A stretch of DNA of 64,000 nucleotides from Actinomadura physcomitrii. GTDB taxonomy: Bacteria > Actinomycetota > Actinomycetes > Streptosporangiales > Streptosporangiaceae. Shown here piece after piece: positions 15,952 to 25,039 of this stretch (positions within the stretch are counted from its first letter, which is position 1; every line of letters starts with the position of its first letter). Position numbers and translations under genes: made by a program. Under the pieces are notes generated by a model that made no database searches, was not told the DNA's origin, and worked only from the letters and a program-made list of their open reading frames with translations. The stretch is from the NCBI RefSeq assembly GCF_008923205.2, contig NZ_WBMS02000003.1, positions 335,126 to 399,125 on the forward strand. Reading direction: 5' to 3'.

Positions 15952-17370
15952 TTGGCCGAGAGATACGACCACTGGATCGGCGGTGCGGACCGAGCGCCGG
16001 CCGACGGGCGGTACATCGAGGGGCTGACGAGCCCCGTCACGGGCGAGGTCGTCTCGATCCCCGCGCGCGGCACCGCGGCTGACATCGACGCCGCGGTATC
16101 GGCGGCCAAGGAGGCGCAGGACGCGTGGGCCGATCGCCTCCCGGCGGAGCGGAGCCGGATCCTGCTGGCCATCGCCGAGGGCATTCGTGACCGCATCGAC
16201 GAATTCAGCGCGCTGGAGCACGCGGAGACCGGAAAGCCGGCACCGCGGATGGAGATGAGTCTGTCCGCGGACTACTTCGCCTACTACGGCTCGGTGATCC
16301 GTGCGTTTCACGGCGAGACGATCGAGCTCGGCTCGGGGGCCAACGCCTACATCAGGCATGAACCCTTCGGAGTGGTGGGCGTCATCACCCCCTGGAACGG
16401 CCCGCTCAACCAGGCGTCACGCGACATCGCCCCCGCGTTGGCCGTCGGCAACGCCGTCGTGCTGAAGCCGTCGGAGTTCACCTCGGCGACATCGCTGCTG
16501 CTGGCCAGGGTCGCCACCGAAGCCGGACTGCCCGCGGGCCTGCTCAATGTCGTCACCGGACTGGGGCCCGAGGCCGGCGCGGCGCTCGTCGACCACCCCG
16601 GAGTCGACAAGGTCGCGTTCACCGGATCCGTGGCCACTGGCAAGCGGGTCGGCGCCGCCGCAGCGGCGAGGGTGGTGTCCGCGACCCTCGAACTGGGCGG
16701 CAAATCGGCCAACGTGGTCTTCGCCGACGCCGACCTCGACCGCGCAGCACGCCAGGTCGCCGGCGGATTCACCGCCAACGCGGGCCAGATCTGCTCGGCT
16801 GCCACCCGGCTGATCGTCGAGAGGCCGGTCCACGACGCGCTGGTCGAGCGCGTGGCCGACATCGTTTCGGGCCTCCGGCCCGGGCAGAACCTCGGTCCGC
16901 TGATCACCGCCGCCCAATTCGACAAGGTGATGAACTACTTCGAGATCGCGCGTGAGGAGAAGGCCACCTTGCGCCTGGGCGGGAAGGCGGTGACCGAGCC
17001 GCCGTTCGACGCCGGCCGTTACGTCGCCCCGACGATCTACACCGATGTCCGTCCGGACATGCGCATCGCTCAGGAAGAGATCTTCGGCCCGGTCCTGAGC
17101 GTGCTCACCTTCGACACCGAGGACGAGGCCGTGCAGATCGCCAACGGCACCGACTACGGGCTCGCGGCCAGTCTCTGGACATCCGACGTGGGCCGTGCCC
17201 TGCGTGTCTCGAACCGCCTGGAGGCCGGCCAGGTCGCGGTGAACGGCGCCGGGCTCGGCAACGAGGCGCCGTTCGGCGGATTCAAGAACAGTGGTACCGG
17301 ACGGGTCAAGGGCCTGGCGGCGCTGCACACCTACACCCAGATCAAGACGGTCGGGATCAGCACGCTATGA
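15952..17370 (+). CDS. Aldehyde dehydrogenase (NAD(P)+), active-site complete
   Basis: A TTG start at 15952 is preferred because AAAGGAG lies 7 bases upstream; an ATG at 15910 with weaker GAGG is an alternative. The 472-residue enzyme has the oxyanion Asn149 in PWNGP, FTGS (224-227), general base Glu247 in ELGGK and nucleophile Cys281 in GQICSA. It oxidises an aldehyde to an acid. It is divergent from the P450 operon across a region with two palindrome copies and is followed after 34 bases by an SDR, so alcohol and aldehyde oxidation steps are co-encoded. Confidence 0.94.
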   Translation: MAERYDHWIGGADRAPADGRYIEGLTSPVTGEVVSIPARGTAADIDAAVSAAKEAQDAWADRLPAERSRILLAIAEGIRDRIDEFSALEHAETGKPAPRMEMSLSADYFAYYGSVIRAFHGETIELGSGANAYIRHEPFGVVGVITPWNGPLNQASRDIAPALAVGNAVVLKPSEFTSATSLLLARVATEAGLPAGLLNVVTGLGPEAGAALVDHPGVDKVAFTGSVATGKRVGAAAAARVVSATLELGGKSANVVFADADLDRAARQVAGGFTANAGQICSAATRLIVERPVHDALVERVADIVSGLRPGQNLGPLITAAQFDKVMNYFEIAREEKATLRLGGKAVTEPPFDAGRYVAPTIYTDVRPDMRIAQEEIFGPVLSVLTFDTEDEAVQIANGTDYGLAASLWTSDVGRALRVSNRLEAGQVAVNGAGLGNEAPFGGFKNSGTGRVKGLAALHTYTQIKTVGISTL

Positions 17371-17404
17371 GAACCCATGAGCGTCGGCTTCAGATGGAGG
17401 CAGC

Positions 17405-18217
17405 GTGACCACCAGGCTCAGTCGTCCCCTCGAAGACCGGGTTGCGATCATCACCGGGGCCAACATCGGAATCGGCCGCGGAGTCGCCGAGGCGTTCTCC
17501 GAGGCCGGGGCGAAGGTGGTGGTCTCGGGCCGTACGCAGGAACGCAACGAGGAGGTGGCCGCCACGATCCGCAAGTCCGGTGGCGAGGCCATCGCCATCC
17601 GGGCCGACGTGACGCAGGAAGCCGACATCGTCGGTCTGGTCGAGGGCGCTGTCGAGGAGTTCGGCCGGTTGGACGTCTGCGTCGCGAACTCCGGAGGCGT
17701 CGAAGCGTATGGAGCGGCCGACATCCTCGACATGCCCACCGAGATGTGGCGTGGCGTCATCGCTCTCAACCTGGACGCGGTGTTCCTGCTCTACCGCGAG
17801 GCCCTGCGCAAGATGATCCCGGCCGGGCGAGGCGGAGTCCTCCTCAGCATGTCGAGCATCGCTTCCATGCGTTCGGTCGGCGATTCGTGGCACTATTCAG
17901 CGGCCAAGGGGGGCGTGAACGCCTTGGGGATGGCACTGGCCGAGTCACTGGGGCCGCGAGGCGTTCGCATCAACTCGATCGTGCCGGGCTTCATCGAGGC
18001 GGCGTCGACGGCGCCGATCCTGGCGAACGAGATGATCCGGCATGGAATCGAGCAGCGGATTCCCATGCGTCGCATCGGGGTGCCGGCGGACGTCGGCGCG
18101 CTGGCCGTGTACCTCGCCAGTGACGAGTCCAGCTTCATCACCGGGCAGACGTTCGTCATCGACGGCGGCCAGAGCACGCGCATGGTCAGCGACCCACCGG
18201 CGGCCAAGCCCGTGTGA
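17405..18217 (+). CDS. Short-chain dehydrogenase/reductase, FabG-like
   Basis: A 270-residue SDR from GTG (TGGAGG upstream). TGANIGIG at residues 17-24, ANSGG in place of NNAG, MSSIAS with catalytic Ser, YSAAK active-site pair, and the C-terminal SSFITGQTFVIDGG typical of 3-oxoacyl-ACP reductase relatives. It follows the ALDH closely and is the last gene before a very strong hairpin. It is likely an alcohol or hydroxyacyl dehydrogenase. Confidence 0.92.
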   Translation: MTTRLSRPLEDRVAIITGANIGIGRGVAEAFSEAGAKVVVSGRTQERNEEVAATIRKSGGEAIAIRADVTQEADIVGLVEGAVEEFGRLDVCVANSGGVEAYGAADILDMPTEMWRGVIALNLDAVFLLYREALRKMIPAGRGGVLLSMSSIASMRSVGDSWHYSAAKGGVNALGMALAESLGPRGVRINSIVPGFIEAASTAPILANEMIRHGIEQRIPMRRIGVPADVGALAVYLASDESSFITGQTFVIDGGQSTRMVSDPPAAKPV

Positions 18218-18345
18218 CACGCGGATAAGGGACTCGGCGGGGACCGTCGCGGTCTCCGCCGAGTGACGGCCGATCGAGACCTGATGTGACGGGGCCTGTC
18301 GGAGGTCGGCGGGCAGGCGTTCCGATGCCGAAGCAATTGGACCGC

Positions 18346-18393
18346 AACGAAGTGGGGGGGGGGGGGCGGGGCCCCCCCCCCCCCCACTTCGTT
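18346..18393. terminator. Extreme G-tract/C-tract hairpin between convergent SDR genes
   Basis: AACGAAGT plus 13 G (18346-18366) pairs with 14 C plus ACTTCGTT (18372-18393) around a loop of about 5 bases: a 21-bp stem. It lies between the convergent SDR genes and is followed by GTTT, so a bidirectional terminator is the simplest reading. The G13 and C14 runs are unusual and prone to slippage or sequencing error. Confidence 0.65.
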
Positions 18394-18464
18394 TCCCGGG
18401 CCCAACCGAACGACCGCTGTGTTCGACAAGCCGCTCGAACGTCACGGCGGGCCGATGGCCGCGG

Positions 18465-19244
18465 TCATCGCATGACCATGCCTCCGTCGACGTGCAAGGA
18501 CTGGCCGGTGATGTAGCCGGCCGAATCCGAGCACAGGAAAGCGCAAGCGTCGGCGATTTCCGTGGTGGAGCCGAGCCGCGGGATCATTACCAGAGGCCTG
18601 CCCTCGGGAACCCCCTCGCGGGTGGTCATGTCCGCCGGGTAGTCGGCGGCGTCCCGTGTGGTCTCCGTGCCCCCGGGGACAACGATGTTCGCCGTGACGC
18701 CGAAATGGCCGAATTCGAAGGAGATCGCCTTGACCAGGCCGGTGAGCCCGGCCTTCGCGGTGACGTTATGAGCGCGATGGTGCCAGCCGAGGTAGCCGTC
18801 CGGGCCGCCGAGGGCGATGACCCGGCCGAAACCGCGTTCCTTCATTCCGGGCAGCACCAGACGGGAGAGGTAGAACAGGGCGGACAGGTTGGACCGCAGC
18901 GCCCCGTCCCATTCGGCGATGCTTATATCGGTGAACGCCTGGAAGTGACGGACTGAGGCGTTGCTGATCAGGTAGCCGATCGGGCCGAGCTCGGACGTCA
19001 CCGTGTCGACGATACGTCCGCACGCTTCGGGGTCGCCGACGTCGCCCATGGCGACGACCGCCCGTCCGCCCGCACCGACGATCTCCGCGCACGTCTTCTC
19101 GGCGCCCTCGCGGTCGCTGCGGGCGTTGATCCCGATGGCCAGGCCGTGTGCCGCCAGGGTGCACGCGATCGCCTTGCCGATGTTGCGGCTCGCCCCGGTG
19201 ACAAGGACCGTCCCGCCCGCGAAGCTGACGTTCGCTCCGGCCAT
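18465..19244 (-). CDS. SDR-family protein lacking the catalytic tyrosine
   Basis: Start ATG at 19244 shares its A with the TGA of the upstream CoA-transferase gene, so the two are translationally coupled. The 259-residue protein has TGASRNIG (residues 16-23) and a typical C-terminus LCSDSAGYITGQSLHVDGG. Where YxxxK is expected it reads HNVTAK, with Asn in place of Tyr, and the usual Ser region is ALGGPDGYLG. This suggests altered or no dehydrogenase activity; a shifted tyrosine (GYLG) could substitute. It is the end of the thiolase/CoA-transferase operon. Confidence 0.88.
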   Translation of the reverse strand: MAGANVSFAGGTVLVTGASRNIGKAIACTLAAHGLAIGINARSDREGAEKTCAEIVGAGGRAVVAMGDVGDPEACGRIVDTVTSELGPIGYLISNASVRHFQAFTDISIAEWDGALRSNLSALFYLSRLVLPGMKERGFGRVIALGGPDGYLGWHHRAHNVTAKAGLTGLVKAISFEFGHFGVTANIVVPGGTETTRDAADYPADMTTREGVPEGRPLVMIPRLGSTTEIADACAFLCSDSAGYITGQSLHVDGGMVMR

Positions 19245-21826
19245 CAGATGACCCCTTCCTCGGCGAGGGCGTCGACTTCGGCGCAGGTCAGACCCAGGAC
19301 CTCTCCGTATACCTCGTAGTTGTGCTCGCCGTAGACCGGTGCGCCCTTGTCGATCCACCCGCCGGCGTGCGGCGGGGTCTCGGACAGGTCGAAGGGGACC
19401 TCGGCTACCGGCCAGGTGCCGATGCTCGGATTTGGCACCTCGGTGAGCCAGGCCAGGTGGGCCAGCTGCGGATCGTTCTCGCAACGGTCCTCGGCGGTCT
19501 GTGCCACTCCTGCCGCGATACCGGCGCGTTGCAGTTCCTCCATGGCGGCGTAGCGGTCGCGGGTCACCGTCCAGCGCTCAATCAGCCGGTCCAGTTCGTC
19601 GTGGTGCTGGAGCCGGCCGGCCAGCGTCTCGAAACGGGGATCGCGGTCGATGCCGCATACGGTGGCGAGGGCCTGCCAGTCCCGGTCGTCGGCGCAGGTG
19701 ATGGCGATCCATCGGTCCGTACCGGCACATCGGTACACGCCCTGCGGCGCGGCGTTCGCATAAGGCATCCGGTTGCCCCACCGCTGAAACGGACGGCCGT
19801 TGACCGACCAGTCGAGAATGGGGACCGCTGTGGTGAAGATGCCCACCTCGGTCTGGGACGCGTCGATCCATTGGCCCTGACCGGTCACCTCACGCTGGTA
19901 GAGCGCGGAGAGGATGGCGCCCGCGAAGCTGTAGGCGCCCAGCCAGTCCAGGTAGGAGTACCCCCAGCCCGTCGGGAGCGCCGGCTCGGGAAGCCCGCCC
20001 ATGTGCGTCAGCCCGGACAGTGAGCCCGCGATCGGACCGATCGCCCGGAAACGGCCGTACGTGCCATGCGCGCCCATGCCCGACTGCTGAGCGTAGATGA
20101 TCGAAGGGTTGAGCTCCTTCAACCGGTCCCATCCGAAGCCCCACCGCTCGAACACTCCGGGAGAGAAGCCCTCTGCGACGACATCGCTTCGGCGGATGAA
20201 GTCCATGGCGATCTCACGGCCCTTGGGGTGCCGGACGTTGAGGGAGATCCCGCGCTTGCCCGGGTTCTTGTTGTTGAACTGGCCGCTCATCGGGCCGGTC
20301 GGCGGTGCGGTCAGGGGCGCCGTGGCGCGGCGCCGTGCCTCTCGTCCTCCTTCGGGAAAGCCACCGCCGCGGGTGTCCGGATGCGCCTTCCATTCGACCT
20401 TGATGACGTCGGCCCCCAGCGCGGCGAGGAACCGGGTGCCACCGGCCGACGCCAGGAACCAGGTGAAGTCGAAGATCTTGGTCCCTGGCAGGGCGAACGG
20501 CTTCTTGTGCACCGACAAGAGTTCGCCGTCCTGCAGCGCGCGTGGGGATGCCGTCGCGGCGGCGGCCGGACTGGGGGGCGCGGCGTTGGCCATCGCCTCG
20601 CGGGTGTGCTCGCCGACGCGCGGAGCCCGGTTCCCGTGCAGCCACCGGGAATGCGTGGCCTGCCACTTGCTGACCGGGTAGGTGTAGGTCCGGCCGTCTT
20701 CGGGGTGCTCGATCTCGGCGAAGGTCCCGCGGGCGAGCCAGTGGGGGTCGACCGCGTTCTCGTCCGGTCGCCGCACCGGGGCGCATAGCAGCCCGGCCTC
20801 CTGCATCTCCTCCCAGGGCAGTTCGGCGAACGTGAATCGACGTACGAACCGCTGGATGATCTCGACATTCGCCGACGAGGACGCGGTGGTTCCCGGGATC
20901 CCGCGGGTGCCCACCTCGGCGGCGACCTCCGCGGCCGGGACGTCCTCGCCCATGCCGTACCGCTCGAGGAAGGGCTTGAGGAGGTTGCGGTCGCGCGCGC
21001 CGATGCTGAGCACGTTCAGCCAGCGCCCATCCTTGGTGTACGCCAGCGTTATGTTCGAAGCGACCTTCGGTCCGGCGTGCCGTGCGGTCTGCCGGTAGTA
21101 CGGCTGGCGCTGGACGACCCATGCCATCAGGTCGGTCTCGGTGTTCTTCGCGACGGCCTCGTGCACGGCGCAGGTGAGCCGCTGTCCTCGTCCGGTCCGC
21201 TCGCGTCGGATCAGTGCGGCGATGACACCGAAGCAAACCTGTTCGCCCGCGATGTGGAAGGCCTGGTTGAGCTGCGGCGCCATCGGTGGCAGGTCGTAGT
21301 GGCCGTCCGGCTGCGGGTCGTAGCCGCAATTGAGCAATGGCCCGCCCAGCGCGAGGTGGACCAGATCGGAGGCACGGTGGCCGGCCCACGGCCCGTCCTC
21401 TCCGAACGGGGTGATCCGGGCGGTGACGAGCCGGGGGAAACGCCGCTCGAGCTCCTCGGAGTCCAGGCCGATGCCGGCGAGGTGGTTCGGTGGTGTGGAG
21501 TCGATGAGCACGTCGGCGGTGCCGAGGAGGCGGCCGAACGCCTCGGTGCCCTCGCGGGTGCCGAGGTCGAGGGCGACCGACTTCTTCCCGCGGTTGTAGG
21601 CCCAGAAGTGGAGCGATCGCTCGGGATCGGCGACATCGCCGGCGAACGGGCCGATCCGGCGAGTGCCGGCACCCTCCGGAGGCTCCACGCGAACGACCTC
21701 CGCGCCGAGGCCGGCGAGTGTGAGGCCGCAGTACTCGCCCTGCTGGTCGCCTATCTCGATGACCCTGATGTCGGCGAGGCTGCCCGCCTCGTTCGGTACC
21801 GCGGCGGTTGCGCTGCGATCAGTCAT
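19244..21826 (-). CDS. Tandem-domain CaiB/BaiF-type CoA-transferase
   Basis: 860 residues from ATG 21826 form two class III CoA-transferase units. The first runs from about residue 15 (DIRVIEIGDQQGEYCGLTLAGLGAEVVRVEPP) to about 440. The second starts near 460 (KIFDFTWFLASAGGTRFLAALGADVIKVEW) and runs to the end. Standard family members are about 400 residues and act as dimers, so this is a fused pseudo-dimer. Such enzymes move CoA between an acyl donor and a carboxylic acid and can activate the acid made by the ALDH. It overlaps the DUF35 gene by 8 bases and the downstream SDR by 1. Confidence 0.93.
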   Translation of the reverse strand: MTDRSATAAVPNEAGSLADIRVIEIGDQQGEYCGLTLAGLGAEVVRVEPPEGAGTRRIGPFAGDVADPERSLHFWAYNRGKKSVALDLGTREGTEAFGRLLGTADVLIDSTPPNHLAGIGLDSEELERRFPRLVTARITPFGEDGPWAGHRASDLVHLALGGPLLNCGYDPQPDGHYDLPPMAPQLNQAFHIAGEQVCFGVIAALIRRERTGRGQRLTCAVHEAVAKNTETDLMAWVVQRQPYYRQTARHAGPKVASNITLAYTKDGRWLNVLSIGARDRNLLKPFLERYGMGEDVPAAEVAAEVGTRGIPGTTASSSANVEIIQRFVRRFTFAELPWEEMQEAGLLCAPVRRPDENAVDPHWLARGTFAEIEHPEDGRTYTYPVSKWQATHSRWLHGNRAPRVGEHTREAMANAAPPSPAAAATASPRALQDGELLSVHKKPFALPGTKIFDFTWFLASAGGTRFLAALGADVIKVEWKAHPDTRGGGFPEGGREARRRATAPLTAPPTGPMSGQFNNKNPGKRGISLNVRHPKGREIAMDFIRRSDVVAEGFSPGVFERWGFGWDRLKELNPSIIYAQQSGMGAHGTYGRFRAIGPIAGSLSGLTHMGGLPEPALPTGWGYSYLDWLGAYSFAGAILSALYQREVTGQGQWIDASQTEVGIFTTAVPILDWSVNGRPFQRWGNRMPYANAAPQGVYRCAGTDRWIAITCADDRDWQALATVCGIDRDPRFETLAGRLQHHDELDRLIERWTVTRDRYAAMEELQRAGIAAGVAQTAEDRCENDPQLAHLAWLTEVPNPSIGTWPVAEVPFDLSETPPHAGGWIDKGAPVYGEHNYEVYGEVLGLTCAEVDALAEEGVI

Positions 21827-22250
21827 TCCGGGCGCCTTTCCACCGAGCGGCCGGTTCCCAATGCAGCAAAGTGACCTCCGGTGAGACGTCGGTGTATCGG
21901 GCGCGCATACGCGTTCCGATCGAGAGCGAATCGGGCGGCGCGTCGATGCGGGAGAGGATCTGGAGCCGGTCCTGGATCTCCACGACTCCGATCGCGTAAG
22001 GGACGTCCTCGGCGAACGCGGGCGACAGGGCACGGTGGTAGACGACGAAACTGTAGAGATCGCCCTCGGCGGCGACCGCGGTCCAGTCGCCGCCGCGTGT
22101 CAGGCACGTCGGGCAGATCGGCGCCGCGGGATAGCGCAGGGCCTCGCAATGCGCGCAGCGCTGGACGAGGAGCCGATGCTCGCGCAGGCCGGCCCAGAAG
22201 GGTTCGGTCAGCGCGTTCGTGGTATCGGGCAGCGGTGGCATAGGGGTCAT
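21819..22250 (-). CDS. DUF35 Zn-ribbon/OB-fold acyl-CoA-associated protein
   Basis: A 143-residue protein with rubredoxin-like zinc knuckles (Cys32, Cys35 in CAHC; Cys46, Cys49 in CPTC) followed by an OB-fold with FVVYHRALSPAF and PYAIGVVEI. These proteins bind acyl-CoA and form complexes with thiolase-like partners, as in archaeal HMG-CoA synthesis and actinobacterial steroid side-chain retro-aldol enzymes (Ltp2 with a DUF35 partner). Here it lies directly between an SCP-x-like thiolase gene and the CoA-transferase, overlapping both, which supports a thiolase-DUF35 complex. Confidence 0.92.
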   Translation of the reverse strand: MTPMPPLPDTTNALTEPFWAGLREHRLLVQRCAHCEALRYPAAPICPTCLTRGGDWTAVAAEGDLYSFVVYHRALSPAFAEDVPYAIGVVEIQDRLQILSRIDAPPDSLSIGTRMRARYTDVSPEVTLLHWEPAARWKGARND

Positions 22251-23392
22251 CACTTCGACGTCGAGATGATCGACGCTGCTCCCTTCGTGAACGTCATCGT
22301 CGAGCAGTACATGGCGGTCTCCAGGCCCGGCACCTGGCGTTCACCGCACTCTCCCCGCAGTTGGCGGACGGCCTCGCACAGGTGCAGCCAGCCCCACATG
22401 TAGCTCTCGGACAGCTGGCCGCCGTTGGTGTTCAGCGGGAGCTTGCCGCCGGGGTAGGTGTGGCCTTCCGCCAGGAACCGGCCGCCCTCGCCGACCGGGC
22501 AGAAACCGTAGTACTCGAGCATTTGAAGGACCCACACGGCCGTCGGGTCCTGGATATAGAGCGCGCCGATGTCCTGCGGACCCATTCCTGCGCTGGCGTA
22601 CACGTCTCGTGCGACGTTGGCGATCCACGGACGTAGCAGGTTGTCGCGCTCCCGGCCGCCGTTGAGGGCCGCCGCCTCCCCGATTCCGCGGACGTAGACA
22701 GGGGTCGTCGGGAAGTCCGCGGCGCGTTCGGCGGAGGTCACGATGAGCGCCGCGCCGCCGTCGGAGATCATCGTGACGTCGTCGCGCCGCAGCGGCTCGA
22801 CGAGGTAGGGCTTGGCGAGGTAGTCCTCCATCGACAGCGGCTTGGTGAAGATCGCAAGCGGGTTGAGACGGGCCCACTGCCTCTGTGCGACGGCGATGTG
22901 CCCGAACTGCTCGTCGGTCGTGCCGTAGAGGTGCTTGTGCCTCTGCAGTGCGAGGCCCGCGGGCCCGGCGATGTGGACGTATCCGGACGCCGTCGCCAGG
23001 TCCACGCCCAGCGGCACACCGAAGTCGACCTTCGAGGTCCGCTGGGTGGCTCCATAGGCGAGGACGATCGTCTCGGCCAAGCCGGCCATGATCGCCATGA
23101 CGGCGAGGTGGAGCGAGAAGTTGCAGGTGCCGTAGTCGAGCGTCGCGCTGTACCTGGGGTTCAGGCCGAGGAGGGCGCCGACCGACGTATCGGTGCCGGC
23201 CGTGTTCATGTTGGACCGGCAGGTGATCAGCCCGTCCACCTCCGACTTGTCGAGTCCCGCCTCGTCCAGCGCGAGCCGGATCGCCTCGACCGAGACCTCG
23301 TCGGCACCGCGTCCCCTGAGCTCTCCCTGCTCGGTCGTGCCGACGGCGACGATGGCCGCTCTGCTGCGTACTGACACCTGTGCGCTCTCCAC
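22250..23392 (-). CDS. Thiolase-like protein, SCP-x/Ltp type
   Basis: A 380-residue thiolase-fold protein (AAIVAVGTTEQGELRGR; TLDYGTCNFSLHLAVMAI; ISDGGAALIVTSAERA; PLNTNGGQLSESYMWGW). It has a Cys in the nucleophile region and the NGG loop but lacks the C-terminal CxG of biosynthetic thiolases, the pattern of lipid-transfer/aldolase homologues that work with DUF35 proteins. In steroid catabolism such pairs cleave a hydroxyacyl-CoA by retro-aldol reaction. It starts an operon of four overlapping genes and is divergent from the amidohydrolase at 23523; a palindrome array lies between. Confidence 0.9.
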   Translation of the reverse strand: MESAQVSVRSRAAIVAVGTTEQGELRGRGADEVSVEAIRLALDEAGLDKSEVDGLITCRSNMNTAGTDTSVGALLGLNPRYSATLDYGTCNFSLHLAVMAIMAGLAETIVLAYGATQRTSKVDFGVPLGVDLATASGYVHIAGPAGLALQRHKHLYGTTDEQFGHIAVAQRQWARLNPLAIFTKPLSMEDYLAKPYLVEPLRRDDVTMISDGGAALIVTSAERAADFPTTPVYVRGIGEAAALNGGRERDNLLRPWIANVARDVYASAGMGPQDIGALYIQDPTAVWVLQMLEYYGFCPVGEGGRFLAEGHTYPGGKLPLNTNGGQLSESYMWGWLHLCEAVRQLRGECGERQVPGLETAMYCSTMTFTKGAASIISTSK

Positions 23393-23431
23393 TCCTCGGA
23401 CGTCGGGGGTGTTGCTTGCCGCCTTCGAAAC

Positions 23432-23451
23432 GTATCCTAGATCCTGGATTC
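23432..23451. promoter_or_regulatory. 13-bp palindrome, site G (two overlapping copies)
   Basis: GTATCCTAGATCC (23432-23444) overlaps AGATCCTGGATTC (23439-23451), each 9 of 10, followed by TGGATA. It lies between the divergent thiolase (40 bases) and amidohydrolase (71 bases) starts and could control both. Confidence 0.6.
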
Positions 23452-23522
23452 TGGATAGTCTTCGTGGGGTCGAACCTAGATCATCGGCCTCGCTGCCGTC
23501 CGCTGGAGATCAGGAGAACGTC

Positions 23523-24737
23523 ATGTCATTGCCCGTCGAGGGGCCGTTCGCGGGTCTGAAGCTGGTGGACTCGGACTCGCACTACTCCGAGCCCTACGAC
23601 TTGTGGACGTCGCGGGCGCCCGCGAAGTACCGGGACGTCGTGCCCCAGGTGCGCGAGGACTCCAAGGGGGTCCTGCGCTGGTGGGTCGGCGATACGCCGC
23701 TGTTCATGGCCGGGGGTGCGAGCTTCGTCAACAAGGCCGGCGAGAAGACGCCGATGCACTCGATCGACATCACCGTCGGCATGGACTGGAATCAAATCCA
23801 TGAGGCGTCCTACGACGCCAAGGCGCGCCTCGAGGTCATGGACAAGATGGGGATCTGGGCGCAGATCGTCTACCCCAACACCATGGGCTTCGCGGCCTAC
23901 GCGATCATCAACCAGCTGGACCGCGACGCCGGCGCCGCGATCGTGTCGATCTACAACGACGCGGTCGCCGAGTGGCAGGCGGAGGGCGACGACCGCCTCT
24001 TCCCCATGGCCGTTCTCCCGTTCTGGGACATCGAGGCCTCCGTCGCGGAGGTCGAGCGCGTGCAGGCGATGGGCCTGCGGGGCATCACGATGGCGGGCAA
24101 CCCGCACATGGGCGGTCTTCCCGACCTCGGTCAGCCGGACTGGGAGCCGCTCTACGAGATCCTGTCCCACTACAAGATGCCGATCAACATCCACGTCGGC
24201 TCGACGAGCTCGACGACGTCGGGGCAGGACCACAACGCGGCCTGGCCGTCCCTGGAGAAGCGGGCCGTCAAGCCCGTGAACTCCGTGCAGATGGAGCTGA
24301 ACAATTCACGGTTCATCTCCAACCTGGTCGTCAGCGACATCCTGCTGAAGTACCCGGACCTGAAGTGGGTGTCGGTGGAGAGCGGCATCGGGTGGATCCC
24401 CTACGTCCTCGAGCGGATCGACTACGAGTACCGCGAGGAGTTCCCGAACTACACGCCGCCGAACAAGCCGCCGGCGCTGGAGATGTTCCGCAAGGGCATC
24501 TACGGGACGTTCTGGTTCGAGCACGCCGGCCCCGTCCTGCTGCTCGACTACCTCGGGGCCGACAACGTCATGTGGGAGACCGATTTCCCGCACCCGACCT
24601 GCCTGTACCCGTCGCCGGTCGAGCGCAGCGCCGAGGCGCTCAAGGACGTCGACCCGGTGTCCGTCCGCAAGATCATGCAGGACAACGCGGCGCAACTTTA
24701 CAACCTGCCCCTCGAGAAGGCCCAGCCTTCCCAGTAA
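23523..24737 (+). CDS. Amidohydrolase-2 family (ACMSD-like) protein 2
   Basis: 404 residues from ATG 23523, with AGGAG upstream. Family landmarks are VDSDSHYSEP near residue 16, INIHVGSTSS in the barrel and MWETDFPHPTCLYP near the C-terminus. It is longer than paralogue 1 and has a distinct central region with many aromatic residues (MDWNQIH; PNTMGFAAYAI). The reaction is likely decarboxylation or hydrolytic C-C or amide cleavage, dependent on one divalent metal. It is monocistronic, ending at a strong hairpin. Confidence 0.88.
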   Translation: MSLPVEGPFAGLKLVDSDSHYSEPYDLWTSRAPAKYRDVVPQVREDSKGVLRWWVGDTPLFMAGGASFVNKAGEKTPMHSIDITVGMDWNQIHEASYDAKARLEVMDKMGIWAQIVYPNTMGFAAYAIINQLDRDAGAAIVSIYNDAVAEWQAEGDDRLFPMAVLPFWDIEASVAEVERVQAMGLRGITMAGNPHMGGLPDLGQPDWEPLYEILSHYKMPINIHVGSTSSTTSGQDHNAAWPSLEKRAVKPVNSVQMELNNSRFISNLVVSDILLKYPDLKWVSVESGIGWIPYVLERIDYEYREEFPNYTPPNKPPALEMFRKGIYGTFWFEHAGPVLLLDYLGADNVMWETDFPHPTCLYPSPVERSAEALKDVDPVSVRKIMQDNAAQLYNLPLEKAQPSQ

Positions 24738-24742
24738 CCGAT

Positions 24743-24778
24743 CGGCGGCGGACGCCCGGCTGCAGGCGTCCGCCGCCG
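24743..24778 (+). terminator. Hairpin terminator after amidohydrolase 2
   Basis: A perfect 14-bp stem CGGCGGCGGACGCC / GGCGTCCGCCGCCG with an 8-base loop, 6 bases after the stop codon. The remaining 260 bases to the MFS gene contain no recognised gene. Confidence 0.65.
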
Positions 24779-24954
24779 AGACCTTGACGCGGCCACGTTG
24801 CCTACGCCGGCCGTGGAGGCCATGTGGCCTGCGGCGCTGCTCGGCTGGAAGGCGCTGGACGGTGCGGCCATCGACTCCGCCTCTCCGATGTCAGAGCCCT
24901 GGACTCCCTCGTCCCGGATGTGAGGAAGCTCGCTCGCCGACCTCTCTCGAAGAA

Positions 24955-24981
24955 AATAACGGACCGCTGAGGACTGTTATT
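24955..24981. promoter_or_regulatory. Possible operator of the MFS/TetR operon
   Basis: AATAAC and GTTATT flank 15 bases, an A/T-rich imperfect dyad in a GC-rich region 59 bases before the MFS start. It is a candidate site for the TetR protein encoded after the transporter; the centre is not symmetric. Confidence 0.3.
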
Positions 24982-25039
24982 ATTCGGACAACCGGACCTT
25001 TGGGTCCACTTACCGAGCCCCTTCGGAGAGGCAGAGCAC

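Noticed and set aside
22545..22560. A GGGTCCTGGATAT match to the 13-bp palindrome inside the thiolase-like gene
   Set aside because: 8 of 10 positions within coding sequence is expected by chance at this GC content, and it has no start codon nearby.
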